From contig SCHM01000004.1 of assembly GCA_004123355.1 (NCBI GenBank), forward strand, positions 2,822,316 through 2,886,315: a stretch of DNA of 64,000 nucleotides, given 5' to 3'. The notes under the pieces were generated by a model. It ran no database searches and was not told the DNA's origin. It saw nothing but the letters and a program-made list of their open reading frames with translations. How positions within the stretch are numbered: position 1 is the first letter of the stretch; the number at the start of each line of letters is the position of its first letter. Source of the stretch: Amphirosellinia nigrospora. Its lineage: Eukaryota > Ascomycota > Sordariomycetes > Xylariales > Xylariaceae. The translations under genes were made by a program, and so were the position numbers. Positions 11,734-24,878 of this stretch are shown here, one piece after another.

Positions 11734-14700
11734 TCACTGGTTTTCTGCATCTATTTTAAGATCACTCCTTTCGACTACAAGTTTGCCAATTGCAGCGATA
11801 GTCATCCCGCCCATGATCTCGAAGACAGCGACCTCCGCCCTGAAATGGATGCCCACCCAGTTTCGTAGCTCAACGGCCATCAGGGAGTCGACTCCGCAGT
11901 CGGCAAGGCGTTTATGGGCGTCGATTTCCTCAGGCGAGATCGCCAAGGCCCTCGCAAGCTTGGTCGCTAGAGCCATGACCACGACTTCGACTTGCTCTTT
12001 AAGCCCGGGGGCTTGCCTAAACAACACGCCTACGTCAACTGTAACATCGGCTCCGTTACTTTGTTGTGGCGCTCCGTCAAGACGAGAAAAGCCGATGAAC
12101 AACGGCCGGCGCGCCAGGGGCGTCACGGGCTGACCTCGGGCAATTAAGTCTCTCGGTGTCACCACGCCTATCAACAGTTGGCTTTTTTCGGCTGCCAGTA
12201 CAGGTAATGCGGGGTCGCAATAAATATTGAGCAATGACATTAGTTCCTCTTTCTCGATGTGTCCCATGTCTGCGGTGTTCTTCCTGTGGCGCTCGTAGTC
12301 CTCGTTCTCTGCAATGATGCCAATGGTGCGCATCCAGCCGACGTCGAGGGAAACGGCTTTTTCACCTCGGTGACTCCGGTAACGGGCAAGGGAATCCTAA
12401 GATATAAACATGAATTAGACTCCACCCTTAAATGTATAAGACTTTGCTAACGCGGCCGAAGATAGGCATAAAAACTTCCGAGCAAGTTGTACTATCGGCA
12501 TTGTAACAGACGAATTAATATCGCAATACTAACCTGGAACGCGCATCCCGCGGCGTAATTTGACTGTCCTGGGCTTCCATATATGCCTGCTAGGGAGGAT
12601 AAGAGCACAAAGAAATCCATGGATTTCGGCAGCAGGTTATGGAGGTTCCATGATGTGCGCATCTTGGAGCTCACAGTGAGATTCCATTGCGCGAATGTCA
12701 TATTACTGAACACGGCATCCTATTACAATCAAAATAACATTAGAGCAACTTTCGAGGGGATATAAGATACTCAAATCCAGATACACGTACCTGGAGCACC
12801 ATTGCTGCGTTTATACACCCTCGGATGGGCGGCATCCGCTGACTGCACTCTCCAAGAACACGCTTCAACGCGTCTGCGTTAGCTACGTCACAAGCTGGCG
12901 TTTCGATATGAACGCCGAGCTCGATGAGCTCGGAGGTGACTTTAGATGCTTCAGCGGACCCCAAGCCTCCGGAACGCGAGGGCACAATGAGATACCGAGC
13001 CCCTTTGCTGGCTAGCCACCTGAGGATCTCGCGGCCGATACCTCCTAAACCGCCAGCAACGAGATATGATGCATTCGGGTCACACATCCAGTCACGACGG
13101 TCTAAAACTCGCTTCTACGCAATTTGGTCAGCAAGATCAGCGATGGTTCTTTTTAAAATCAGCGGTGTTTACGTACCGGAACCATTTCTGCATCATTAGC
13201 TTCGAGAACGATGCGTCCCGTGTTCTTCCCACTCTGCATAAAACGAAACGCTTGTTCGACTTCCGACAGCGGATACATATGCAGCGGTTCCGGATGACGA
13301 AGCAGCCCACGAGCTACCAAGTCCATCAATCCACGCAGAAGTTCAGAAGCCAGATCTGGATCAGCCAATCCTAAGTGATGTAAGTCCACAGCGATGAAGC
13401 TGATGTTGCGCGCAAAGTTGGACATGGGTAGGGAAGAATTGCCCACGATGTCTGCTTTACCGAGTTCGATGAAGCGGCCGAAAGGGGCGACACACTCCCA
13501 GGAGGCACGAAGCCCGCCACCGGAGAGGGAGTTAAGCACCACGTCGACCCCACGTCCACCCGTAGCACGCATCACGCCCTTGGCAAATGTCGTGTTGCGG
13601 CTGTAGAAAATATGGTCAGCCGGAATGCCAAATTGATCAATTAGCAGTTGCTTTTTTGTGTCGAGTCCAACTGTTGCAAAGATCTCAGCCCCGACCATCT
13701 TGGCGACCCAGATGGCCATTTGCCCCGTGCTTCCCGAGGCCGCGTGAATTAGGATGCTTTCGCCCCGCTGTAGCCGGGCGACTTTGATTAGCGAGTGGTA
13801 TGCCGTGATGCCGGGACTGACCACCGACGCGGCAGCCGCGAACGATAGCGAATCGGGGATCCGGATGACCCCTTGTGTGTCCGCCCGCGGGTAGGTACGC
13901 ATGCAACCTGCGCCAGTCATTACAACCGCGGTCTCCGCACCGGAGACCCTGGACCTCGGGTCCGGTGCGGACGACTACTCCCGCACAGTCGTATCCAAAT
14001 GACTGTCCCTCGAGCCGACCAAGCGCTACAAAGATGTCTCGGAAGCTGAGACCCACGCTTTGGCTTCAATCTCAACCTCGTTGGCTTGCAATTGACTCCG
14101 GGTAATTCGTCCTCGATGAACTCCAAACTGTCGAGCATGCCGCGGTTTTGAATCGCAAGTTTCACTGGAGGCCCAGACTTCCAGGGCTTGACCTGGATCT
14201 GAGGAGACACTAGAGCTTGGACCTGATTGTTAAGTGTTGACTCCTCGTAGATACGACCAGTTTGGAGGATGTGATTGTGGACAATGTACTCGTCATCTGG
14301 CGACACGAGATCGGACTTGAATGCTACTTTGAAGACATCCGCTATATGAATAGCGCAGTTTCTCATGTCCGAGTGGCCTGTCTCGAGAAACAGTGTCACG
14401 ATACGCCGATCGAGTGCCTCTGACCGCATGGCTCTCAGAAACCCGACCGAGAGATGATGCTGAGCGTACTGCGCATCGTCGCACCCCTGGACATCAGGTA
14501 GGGCGGTGACCCAGAGTAAGTTCTTCACCTTGTCCATCATATCTTTCAGGGTCTCGAACGTGTCCTCCGAAAGCGACGAGAAGAAAGGGTGATCCATTTC
14601 CAGCAAGACAATCATGACATCTTGGGCGCTGATCTCAGTGTTCTTGATGTCCCAAAGAGAGAGCACCTTCATTTTCCGAACCTTCAGTGATTTTAATTCC

Positions 14701-17700
14701 TGCTGAGAAAGAACCTCACCTAGGGAAACCTGCCGTTCATGTTGACTGTCCAGAACCAAAAACAGTGTTGCCTCTCGCGGTATATCCTGCAAGTCTAGCA
14801 GCGGCTTTGGCTCAACGGCTTTAGAGAACACAATGCCGGAGAGGTGAGCTCGGTCATCTTCGTAGTCCCTGAAGATCATATCATTTCCCGAGAAACCTGT
14901 TTGCTTCAGTACCTGATCCCATTTTTCTGCCGTGATCGTAGGCCCATTCGACCGCCAGCTCTCAACACTCAACCACCACCTCAAACACACCAAACCCGAG
15001 ATTCGCCGCTATCGAATAAGGAGCAAGAACTTCGAGAAAGACAAGATATCCACCAGGTTTGATGGCCTTGCGCAGATTGCTCAGAGTCACCTCCAAGTCT
15101 CTCGTAGCATGGATGACGCTTCCTGCTAAGATGATATCATAGGCCCCTCCTCGAGTCCTTCAGTCAGAGGGTCTTTCTCAATATTGAAAGTTTTAAACTG
15201 CATCCTCTCCTGAAAGGCGCCACCGAGTTTATCCCGGACAGCCTCGGAAAACCCAGCTGATATATCAGTGTAAATGTATTCGGCAAAGGCATCACCGCCA
15301 CGACACCTTTCCAGCTCTTGAAGTGCCGAGAGTATGCACCGTGTGAATCCACCCGTTCCGCCACCGACTTCGAGAATACGCATCAGGGGATTTTCATGGG
15401 TGGCAAGCTCGAGGAATTTTCTCAATCGGGAGTCGCAAAGGCGATCAAAAATGTCACTGTAAAACTCCTCGGCTAACCCGGAAGTGATGAGCAACTCGAG
15501 GGGATCGGCTTGGCCGCGGATAATAGACAAGATGTTCGCGCTAAGCACCTCATATAATTTCCACTTTGGTTTCTCTTCGCTTAGTCGCGCAAGCACCGCT
15601 TCGATCGGAGGTCCATCAGCAGGAAAATGAGCCGACGGGCGCTCCGCCACGTGCCTTTGCATCCACTCAATCAACTTCGAAATATACTCGGGCGCTTCTG
15701 AGAGATCGGCAGCGGTTAAGTCATTGAGAGTCCTTCTCACGACGACATCCATCGCATCTTCAAGTCTCGGGTAGAATGAGCTCATCCCCGTGTCGTCGTC
15801 CGGAATTGAATTCGCATTGCATATCTGGCAGAGCTGTTGCGCACTCAACAAGCTCAGCTGAGGCTTCCAGTCAATGCCGTAGAGGAGTTTGAGTTTTGTT
15901 GCGCCCCCTGAGTCGACACGTGCAACCGACCTCATAACCACGTTGCCTATTTCACATAATGGTTTCATGGTGGCCTCGTCGAGAAGACAGGTAGTAGCGT
16001 GTAGCCCACTGCTATCAAGAAGTCTCTCCGCAGATGTTCTTATCTTTACGGCTGTCGAGTCTGCCCAATTTGTGGCCGAGATCCACATGTCGTGTATCTC
16101 ATATGGCACCAACGTGACGCCCGCGTCTTTCATCATGCTGGGTCCATCCACCATCGATAGGTGAATAGCCGCGTCTAAAACTGCTGGGTGGACGAAGCAG
16201 CCTTGGATCCTATTACAGTCGAGTGGCACCCGAGCAATTGATGTTCCGGCGCCATTGTGTCGGATCTCATCTAGTAACTGAAACGTCTTTCCGAACGTGA
16301 TGCCTGTCTCTCTCACCCTTTTATAGAGTTTGGTATGGCTTATTGGCGTCACGCAGTCATCGCGTGACTCACAATATCGCTGTACAATTCTCTCATCGTG
16401 TATGCGCTTTTCCGTTCCCTCGTCGACCTGTGTCCGTCCCTCTTCGTATTGGATTTGGACTGTTGCTTGGAAACACATATTCCATCGGTCATTGCTGTAA
16501 GCGAAAATGCTGATCCGCGACCACGTCGACTCTTTCTCGTATGATTTCCGCAGAGGCCGCATGTGCAAGACCGTCTCCGTCGTTGATCCTTCAGAAATGC
16601 TGATGGCGCTGATGAACTCGGCATCCTTGATGCAGAACCCAGCAACGGGGCAATCCGCCAGCGCCATCTGCGCCACGGCCTCGATGGTCATTACGAGCAT
16701 TGCTGTCCCCGGTAGCAGAATCACGTTGTTGATGAGGTGGTCCTTGAGCCAAGGGTTGTCTCCGTGTTCCAGAAGTTCCTCCATCGCGGCTCGAGAGGAT
16801 TCCAGTCGTGCGCTCGTACTCCTAATACCGCGTTTTTACCACCTTGTCTCAATCGATAATCACGGCTGAGACGAGACTCGAACCAGTACTTCCTGGAGTT
16901 GTCAAACGGGTATTGTGGACAGTCAACAAGGAAGGGCATGGGCTGTCCACTTGTTGAAATTAACTGGTTGCTGGCGCTAACAGATACTTTGTAGCCGCGA
17001 CAGAACAGATGCCCGACGAGCTCTAGAATAGTCCGTGTGGCAGACTCATTCCTGTGAAGAGCGTATGCGTAACTCACTTCACCCGGCCGGCTAAGTTTCA
17101 GAGTGTCTCTTATCGGACGGCGGAGGGCACAATGAGGTCCAATTTCGACAATGTCAGTGATAGTTTCCTCATCAACAATGCTTACTCCAGACCCCGTCTC
17201 AATCATGGCACACATAGCATCCGTAAACCTTACAGGCGAGACGAGATTATCAGCCCAATATTGCGCGGTTGACAGCGCTTCCGGGGAGATCGAGCGGCCG
17301 GTAACTGAAGATATCATGCTGACTGAATTGACAAGGTCCGTCGAGTCTAGCGTACCCAAAAGATCAATGTATTCTGATGCCAGAGTCGACATGATAGGTG
17401 AGTGATATGCAACACCAGTTCTGATCTTCTGCGCAACTATACCAGTTTCTTCAAGATGCTTCTGAAATGCGTCTATGGCCTTCTCATCTCCAGAGACCGT
17501 GCAATTTTGAGGACCGTTCACACATGCGATGTGGAGCGCCTTCTTGGCACCGTATATGCGATTCTGTAGCATCTCTTCAATCTGAGACTCTGGCAGATTT
17601 ACAGCTATCATGGCACCAGGACACGACGCATTCGTTACTAGCCTAGCAGCACCTTGTCCTCGATAGTACGCTACTTTCAGGGCAGACTCTTCGGTCAAGG

Positions 17701-20199
17701 CCCCTATCGTATACCTAAAACGACGTAAGCGAGCCGTACAGTCTAACCCCTGACGAGTACTTACGCAGCGGCGATCTCGCCGGAGGAATGTCCAACGACT
17801 GCAGACGGGCTGATCCCAAAGGATCTCAAGAGCCGTACCAATGCTATCTGAATGGCAGTGCATAAGGGCTGACTATAATCGGGTTGATTAATCTTGTCTT
17901 CATCCGATAGTGCGTCTGGGCATGTTAGTTGGGTAGTAGTCACATCTTGCCGTACCACTTACCTAGGATAGACCAAGTACACCCCAGATCTTCGAAAACT
18001 TTGCCTGCATCAAGCAATGCCGTCTGAAATTCGGGGTATTCAAGGAGCTCCAGGCCCATCTTTGCATACTGTGCACCTTGGCCCGTGAAAACAAACGCCA
18101 GTCCCTTCTTGATCGATGCTCTGACCAGCTTCTTAGTTGGAAATATCTCCGTATCGCTGACTTGGTGGGTGGGATCAATCACTGAGGATGCCCGCCACGA
18201 CATTTCGCTCCTCCGGGTCGCTAGAGTGTAAGCTAGTCGGTCGAGGTTGGTCTGGGACCCTAATATCCTTGACATATAATAAGTGCCGTATTCTTTGATC
18301 ATGCGCCTTAGGGCGTTCTCATCCGAAGCGCTCCAAATCAGCAAACGCGGCTTGTTTTGCGCGTTGTGAGAGTCACCGTTGACACACCCATGCACCTTCA
18401 CTGGTAGATGCGTGCCGTTGATGATCCCATTCCACCGTTTACTTTTTGGCGGATCTTGCTCTCTAGTTGGTTGTCAAGACCCAGAGCTACGCTATTATGG
18501 TTACCCGTAAGCCCTTGACTCTTAAGATAGTTCGAAGCATCGTCCAGTATCAGGTGAGAATTTGTCCCTCCGAAGCCGAAAGAATTAACCGATGCTCGAC
18601 GAAGCCCTTCTGTAGGCCAAGTGACGGGCTCTGTAGGGACCTTTGCTCCCGGCGTTAGCGAGGTGATCTTCTTATGAGAAGACACGCTTGAAGCTTACCT
18701 CGGTGTTATAAAACTCGGTGTCAATGGCAGGATTAATCTTCTCGAAGAGCGCATTAGGCGGGATGACACCCTTTTCTAAAGCCATTATGGTCTTCACGAC
18801 TCCGGCCAACCCGCTTGTTCCTTCCAAATGGCCAATATTTGATTTTATCGATCCCCTTGGAGAGTTATAAGTTATTCATGTGAACCGCGCGTCGTCACTT
18901 TATAGCGACTTACACGTATAATGGTTGTGATTTAGACCTCGATGTTCGGAACACGCGTCCTATCGCCTTCATTTCAATCGGATCACCAACAGGGGTTCCG
19001 GTGCCTGTCACAATTCCACAATGCGGTTAATATGCCAAGCATCAAGCTTGCGGGTTGGGTTGGAAGTCAGACTCACCATGAGCCTCCACATACCGAGTAA
19101 GGGAGTAATCCAGCCCGGCTTTCCTATAAACCTGACGAATCATCGATTCCTGAGAATCGGAGCTTGGCTGCGTAAGACCCGGTGTGCGGCCATCTTGATT
19201 TGTGGTACTGGCCCTGATAACGGCACGTATCATATCCCGTCGTGGAGGGCCTTGGGGATCGCCTTGATCACTAATGCTACGATTCCCTCGCCCCTAGCGT
19301 AACCGTTTGCTCGGTGGTCGAAGCTATGGCAAACGCTATCTTCTGATAAGAAGCCCATATTTCCCAGCAGCACAGAACTTTCCGGACCAAGCATGAGATT
19401 GGACCCAAAGACCAGAGCCTACTTCTAGTTAAATCAGTGTTGAAGCAACGAAGGACAGGCTACTCACTGTTGTTGCGTATCCGTTGTGTATGTATTGACA
19501 AGCTAGATCGATTGCCACCATGCTACTAGAGCACGCGGTATCTACGAGAAGGCTTGGACCGCGCAGATTGAAGAACCAGCTCACTTTATTGGCGAGCATG
19601 GCCGGTGCTGTCCCCGTAGCAGCCATTCGCGGAGCTTGGTCGATATCTTTCGAGAGAAAGCGAGCATAATCATCCGTGCTCATGGCTGCTAGGACAGCCG
19701 TATCCGAGCCACTTAGAGTGTCGAGGGAGAGGCCCGCTACACGCAGTTACGGTTAGTGTTGATACACCCACTCGCAAGGACCGACATCAGACGCCGAAAG
19801 AACTCATACCATTTTCGAAGGCGTGATAAACCGTCTCCAAGGCTAATCTCTGCGCCGGGTCCATGGAAGAAGCCTCCTTGGCAGTGATGGAAAAGAATGG
19901 TGCGTCAAACGCTACTAGGTCCTGCTCGATGAAATGACCGCCGCGGGCGTAGACCTATCGTTCGTGTCAGCTTGATTCCACAGGGCGGATAATCTCTGAA
20001 AAGCTGAGAGCGAAATATACAGTGTTTGTGCGGTCTTTTCCTCCGTCGGCGAATGTGTCGATGTTGAGTCGATCGGCCGGCCACTCGGTCATGACGTTCC
20101 TCTTACGAGTGAGTAGGTCCAGAAGCTCTCATCGTCGACGGTGCCCTGTGGCAGCTTGAAGGCATAGCCGGTTACGGCAAGGGGTTCTTGATGTGCCAT
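11734..20199 (-). CDS. Highly reducing polyketide synthase, KS-AT-DH-cMT-ER-KR-ACP
   Basis: This is an iterative type I PKS making a reduced, possibly C-methylated polyketide. Domains in protein order: KS (about 18.8-20.2 kb) with active site VDTACSSS, second His in VEAHG joined over an intron to TGTPVGDP, and third His in [13 protein letters not shown] (about 16.9-18.35 kb) with [10 protein letters not shown] and [12 protein letters not shown] (about 15.9-16.8 kb) with WLKDHLINN and [11 protein letters not shown]; methyltransferase (about 14.9-15.6 kb) with [13 protein letters not shown] (about 13.16-14.1 kb) with [14 protein letters not shown] and [13 protein letters not shown] (about 12.5-13.1 kb) with [10 protein letters not shown] and SNYAAG; ACP (about 11.8-11.95 kb) with [13 protein letters not shown]. 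No thioesterase domain follows, so release must be in trans. The start [14 protein letters not shown] is the only one before the KS. Several short introns are evident. The frame also changes at perhaps half a dozen further places, so this copy is either interrupted or carries sequence errors. It is divergent from the P450 gene. Product unknown. Confidence 0.92.
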
Positions 20200-21446
20200 A
20201 GTTATGAAGGGAAGGACTACAATGATTAAGATATAACCAAAGCGAGGACTAAAGGTCACGATATCTGAAAGTACTCAACAAGCAATTTATTTCTCATGTA
20301 AAAATAAGCAGAATATAGATTATTTATATCGGAATTATGAAAGCAAGGCTATATTGGCTTTGTATATAAGTACTTAGATGCCAGGACTACGCGTTCTCAA
20401 GCAGCCCATCAAGTCGAGAGTAGGAGCTGTGTTCGGACTCCATCGTATCACGACGTTATATCCGTATATGCGTTATGTTCAGCGCGCGACGGCTGAGCGG
20501 AAGTTTCAGGTGTGAAGTCGGACTTTACGTTGATCCAATGTAGCACAAATCAATTAAAAGGGACATATGTCGGTATTTTGATCCAACGAATTACTATTAT
20601 GACAATTATGGCAGCCTTAGACTATGAACGCCTGCAGGACTTGTTTTGGAAGCAATCGAGTCCTAACAGTGAGACCTGTCAACCTTGTGCTGTAGGTACG
20701 TAGGCGGCCCGCTAAAATAAGGAAACCTGCATGCGCCCGCCCAACAGTTAGCGGAAAAGCGCTGATCCGCCAACTATTATTACTCATGCAAGGTACTTCG
20801 GTCGCTTGTAAATACGCCGTTCCGCTACAATATGCATTTAAAAACGTCCCAAGCAGTCCAGGCTACAGCGAAGATTACAGTTATATGAGCGATGTCACGT
20901 CGATAAATGCGAGTTGGCGACGAGGGGTTCCTACGAGGCCTTATCACTGCAGTCATGATTATAGCTACGGAGACGCTGACGTACGTCAACAGCTCCATTT
21001 TGATCATAACTTCAATGTCGTGAAATTATGAGGCGAGGTTGCAAACGTGTTATCAGCAGTTAAGTAGGATGTTGCTAGAATATGCGACTTCCTTGTCGGC
21101 GCTCCTTATTATTTAGCTGTGTTGAGATCGCGGGGTGCTTGGCAATGCCTGGTGACAGAGATGAGGGACGGTATTCTTATGAATAATTATTACCGTTTTT
21201 TAATTGACAGGTAGCGCGTACATACTTACTTACCCAACTTCGGCACAGCTCTATATAGACCATTAATAGCATAAATAACTATCCCTTGCCAGATTTTTAC
21301 AGTGTGTGTTAGGTCTGAATTCTCGTCATTCCCGGTGTGTTGCGACGCTTAGTGCCCCTCCTTCATCTCTCCCCCTTCTCTTACTTCTCAGATACCACTA
21401 TTGTGCTCCCGTTGACTTGATAACTCATTTATTTACCGAAGTGAGT
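20200..21446. promoter_or_regulatory. Shared divergent promoter region of PKS and P450 genes
   Basis: This is 1.25 kb of non-coding, AT-rich sequence between the PKS and P450 start codons. It contains one strong inverted repeat, listed separately, near its middle. It is the natural place for control by the cluster zinc-cluster regulator. Confidence 0.5.
20751..20770. promoter_or_regulatory. Candidate Zn2Cys6 operator, GCGGA-N10-TCCGC inverted repeat
   Basis: This is a perfect 5-bp inverted repeat, GCGGA and TCCGC, around a 10-bp spacer that itself contains the palindrome AGCGCT. It can be read as CGG-N12-CCG, the layout expected for a dimeric zinc-cluster protein. It lies 552 bp from the PKS start and 677 bp from the P450 start. 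Binding is inferred from form and location only, and I did not find the same site in the other two divergent promoters. Confidence 0.4.
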
Positions 21447-23179
21447 ATGGCGCTACTCGGTCTTCTTACTTCGTATCTCGCCTCCGCGGCCGCTGTCTAT
21501 GTAGTATGTATTATTCTACATCCCATGCTGACGCTTTCAGCTGACCGGTCGCAGTGTCTTGTTCTGGGCTATCGCATCTTATTGCATCCGCTACGAAACT
21601 ACCCCGGGCCGCTGACTGCGAAACTGTCGGGCGCATATGGTGGGTTCCTCGCTCTGAGACGTCGTCTTCACCTAGAGACGTACAAGAACCATTTGAAGTA
21701 TGGTATGTAGATATCAACGAGTGCCTAAATTGCTCTCGATTAACGGTATCAGGGTCTGTGGTCAGACTGGCCCCGACCGATTGGTCTTCAATACCGTCGG
21801 GGCTTTGCGAGGTAGGCATTGGATCACTTCGACGAAACCGAGCATATTGACATAGGCTTATTGTGAGAGCCTTAGACATTTATCAAAATGAGGCAATCGC
21901 AAAGTCTTATCTCTATTCTGCGGCGCAGCCCGATCAAAGTAATATCTTCACGACGACCAACAAGAGCGAACATCGCCCCAAGAGGAGACTTATCAGCCAG
22001 CTTCTCTCGGATCAATCGATGAGGGAATTCGAGCCAATCATGGTTGGTCGAATTGATGTTTTTGAAGCAACTCCTCGGGTCCGACGCCAAGCCCGTGAAC
22101 ATGACACCCAATTGTCGCCATCTCGGCCTCGAGATCGCAGGTCTCCTCGGCTTCGGGTACGATCTCAAACTTCAAACCGACGAGGCTCATAGGTATCTGA
22201 CCCAAGCCATCACCTTCGGAAACTACCGCGTCAATGCTTGTCTGCAGTACGCGCCGTTCGCGCGAATTAAACCCGGCATCATCCTAGGTCTTTTCCCCAA
22301 TAGTCTACGCACCAAACTCTTCGCCACAATCTCAAAAATGATCACGTCTCGACTCGCGGAGCCGGTTGATGCGAGGCACGATCTGCTTTCCGTCTTCCAC
22401 TCTGCTTCGGATATGAACGTTCAAAACCTGCAACAGGGGCAGCTCTGGACGGAGGCCGTGTTCTTTTTCGCCGCAGGTTTGTCTTCCCAATGCGATGCCC
22501 AACACAGTATCTGATTATCCTATACAGGTGGTGAGACGACCGCATCCGCCCTTGCAGCAACATTCTTCTACCTGTCACAACACCAGGAATGCTACCAGAA
22601 ACTTGCTGCAGAGATTCGATCTACTTTTAACTCGGCCGCCGAGATCCGTGGCGGCAGCCGTCTATCGGGTTGTAGATATCTCCGTGCGTGCATCGACGAG
22701 TCTCTCCGAATATCACCTCCAGTACCCTCTACCCTATGGCGTGAGGCAGTGTCCGGCGGGCAAGGCGAGCCGTTGATCATAGATGGTCATGTCATACCTC
22801 CCAAGACACAGGTCGGCGTGAATATATACAGTCTACATCACAACGAAAAATACTTCCCTGACCCGTTCAAATTCCTGCCAGAGCGATGGCTAGACGGCAA
22901 GGAGACAAGACTTGCGACTTATGAGGCATTGGCGCCGTTCTCGCTCGGGTCCCGGGATGCGCGGGGAAGGCCATGGCTTATCTTGAGACGAGTCTCGTCC
23001 TTGCTAAGACGCTGTGGTATTTCGATTTCGAGGCAGCAATGGATGCGAAGGCCAACGAGAAGGTGTCAGGCTTGGCATATGCGCCGGGAGAGTTTCCGAT
23101 ATATGACCTCTTTGCCGCGAATCATGACGGCCCAAGACTCGTCTTTCGGGCACGAGATAGCTATTTTAAGGAGCTTTGA
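21447..23179 (+). CDS. Cytochrome P450 monooxygenase
   Basis: This is a microsomal-type P450, expected to hydroxylate or oxidise the polyketide using an NADPH-P450 reductase. The N-terminal anchor is MALLGLLTSYLASAAAVYVV, followed by the proline-rich hinge LRNYPGPLTAKLSG. The I-helix AAG/GETTASALAATFFYL is split by a GT-AG intron at 22477-22527. The ExxR motif is CIDESLRISPP and the PERF-like motif is FLPERWL near 22880. The haem region starts APFSLGSR near 22940; the cysteine (CAGKAMAYLET) is in the next frame, so there is a frame change right at the haem loop. Another frame change lies near 21775 beside CCCC. Other likely introns are about 21711-21756 and 21809-21863. Length is about 500 residues, usual. 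It is divergent from the PKS, which supports a tailoring role. Confidence 0.85.
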
Positions 23180-23478
23180 GCAGCAGATATACTTTTAATA
23201 ACACGCATGCATAGGTCGTATCCGATAATTCAGAGATTCTTAGCCTAACGTCGGTGACTTAACCTATAATTGCAACCCCAATCAAACACCCGGATCACCC
23301 AACCTTGTTATTGAATCCATGTTTATATAATGACAAGAAGGACCTGTTTTAGCTACTAAGTACAGAACGCCGACATGATGTTCCCAAATGCTCTGTGACC
23401 GACGAACTTCCCGTTTTGCTTTTCGCCAAGCTATAAAGTCTCAGTTGGTGAGTAACTACTTTTGGCCTACGAACAAAT

Positions 23479-24878
23479 CTAACTCCGCTGTAGGGACGAA
23501 GGTGCGACCCACGGGTGCTGTCGAAGGTAGTTTGCATCATTATCCTCCAAGTCATAACCCTCGGTGGTCGTGAAGTCTGTCGTGCGCACAATGCTACCGT
23601 GCGGCATGAAATTCTTAGGTTCGACACCGACACGCCGAGCAACATGATCAAGACTTCCTTCCTTAATCTGCTCATACTCCTTTAGTTGAAGCGGGTTTTC
23701 TGAATTCGACTGGCTCGTCCCGCTACTGCTAGACGTCCGTATGGTCGACTTAATCGTGGTATAGAGCTTGCGTATTGAGGTGCACGTCTTGGGCACCGAA
23801 GGCACGCAGGCAACGATAAAGAGGAGCGTCAACTCGGCAAAGCCAGCCAGGATCACTGTTCCCACCTGGTAGGTTGCGTCCTTGGTGTACAGGTAACCAA
23901 CGCTGGTAGAGATGCGGATCGCTGCGACAGCGACGTTGCTAGTTGAAATGTGTTAGGCTCACCGAGTCCGCATCGCGAAAGTAGACAATGGGGATTATAT
24001 GCATACGTACAGGAGTGCAACAGCAAAGATAAACGAGATGCCAATCTTCTTCGACGTCGACATATGAAGCTTCCAGATGACCATTTGTGGTAGTACGAGG
24101 ATGGTCAAATCAGCCACCAGATTGATGCTCGCGACTGCCGTGATGAGTGCTTGTTGGCTGATACAGTGACCGCCGGGATCAACGGATCCCAGATCTTCGC
24201 GCGTGGAATGCATGACAAGTTCTCGGCGAAAATGATGGCGACGTAGAACGTGATGACCACCACCAGCAGTATGTGACTAGTCCAGAAGAAGGCGTTCCGA
24301 GTGCCCTTTGGTACGAATATTTGAATCCAATCCAGAATGATCGCCGCTCGAATACACAATAGCGACGGGCCTGCGAAGTTCGAGCCAAGATAGATAAGCT
24401 ATTACTCACGGTCAACTACTATTACTTGTGCCAAAATGAATTCTTCGAGGACATACGTATTCGAATTCAGAGACTGTCTTGAGTTGGATATCCCATTGAT
24501 GAACGAATAACCCAGTCAGGTCGAGCAGGCGGTAGACGGCCCAGTCATAGCCAACGTAGAGCCCCTAGATTTATAGAACTTTAGTATGCCAACGAGGTCA
24601 AGGGGTGCTCGGGATATACGCACAAATGCTGAAACGATAAGAAAATCTTCGATGGAAACTTTCTTGACGCAAAATATCCGGGCATAAGCTCGTGTAAAAA
24701 GGAAGATAGTCGATACAATTAGACCGACGGTGACAGTGGTGAAGCACAGCGTATTTCTATTGGGTGGATTGTCGAAATTGGACACAATTCCGGGCGGAGG
24801 TGGGAGAGCAGGCCCATTTAGAAGAGCTTGTTGCTGCTCTGGCGCCAACGATTGAAATAATTCGGCCAAATCTGACAT
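23479..24878 (-). CDS. Rhodopsin-family seven-helix membrane protein (PTH11/SAT-like)
   Basis: This is an integral membrane protein of the fungal rhodopsin-domain family, often called PTH11- or SAT-like and usually of unknown ligand. The start MSDLAELFQSLAPEQQ is followed by hydrophobic helices: TVTVGLIVSTIFLFTRAYA, WAVYRLLDLTGLFV, ILLVVVITFYVAIIFAE, ITAVASINLVADLTILVLPQ, GISFIFAVALL and a last helix in VILAGFAELTLLFIVACVP. A soluble tail of about 90 residues, rich in Ser and Lys, ends near 23479. At least three short introns fit. One extra frame change lies near 24186 at a CCC run, between WDPLI and PGGHCIS. It sits between the P450 and FSH genes but has no clear metabolic role, so cluster membership is uncertain. 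Confidence 0.75.
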
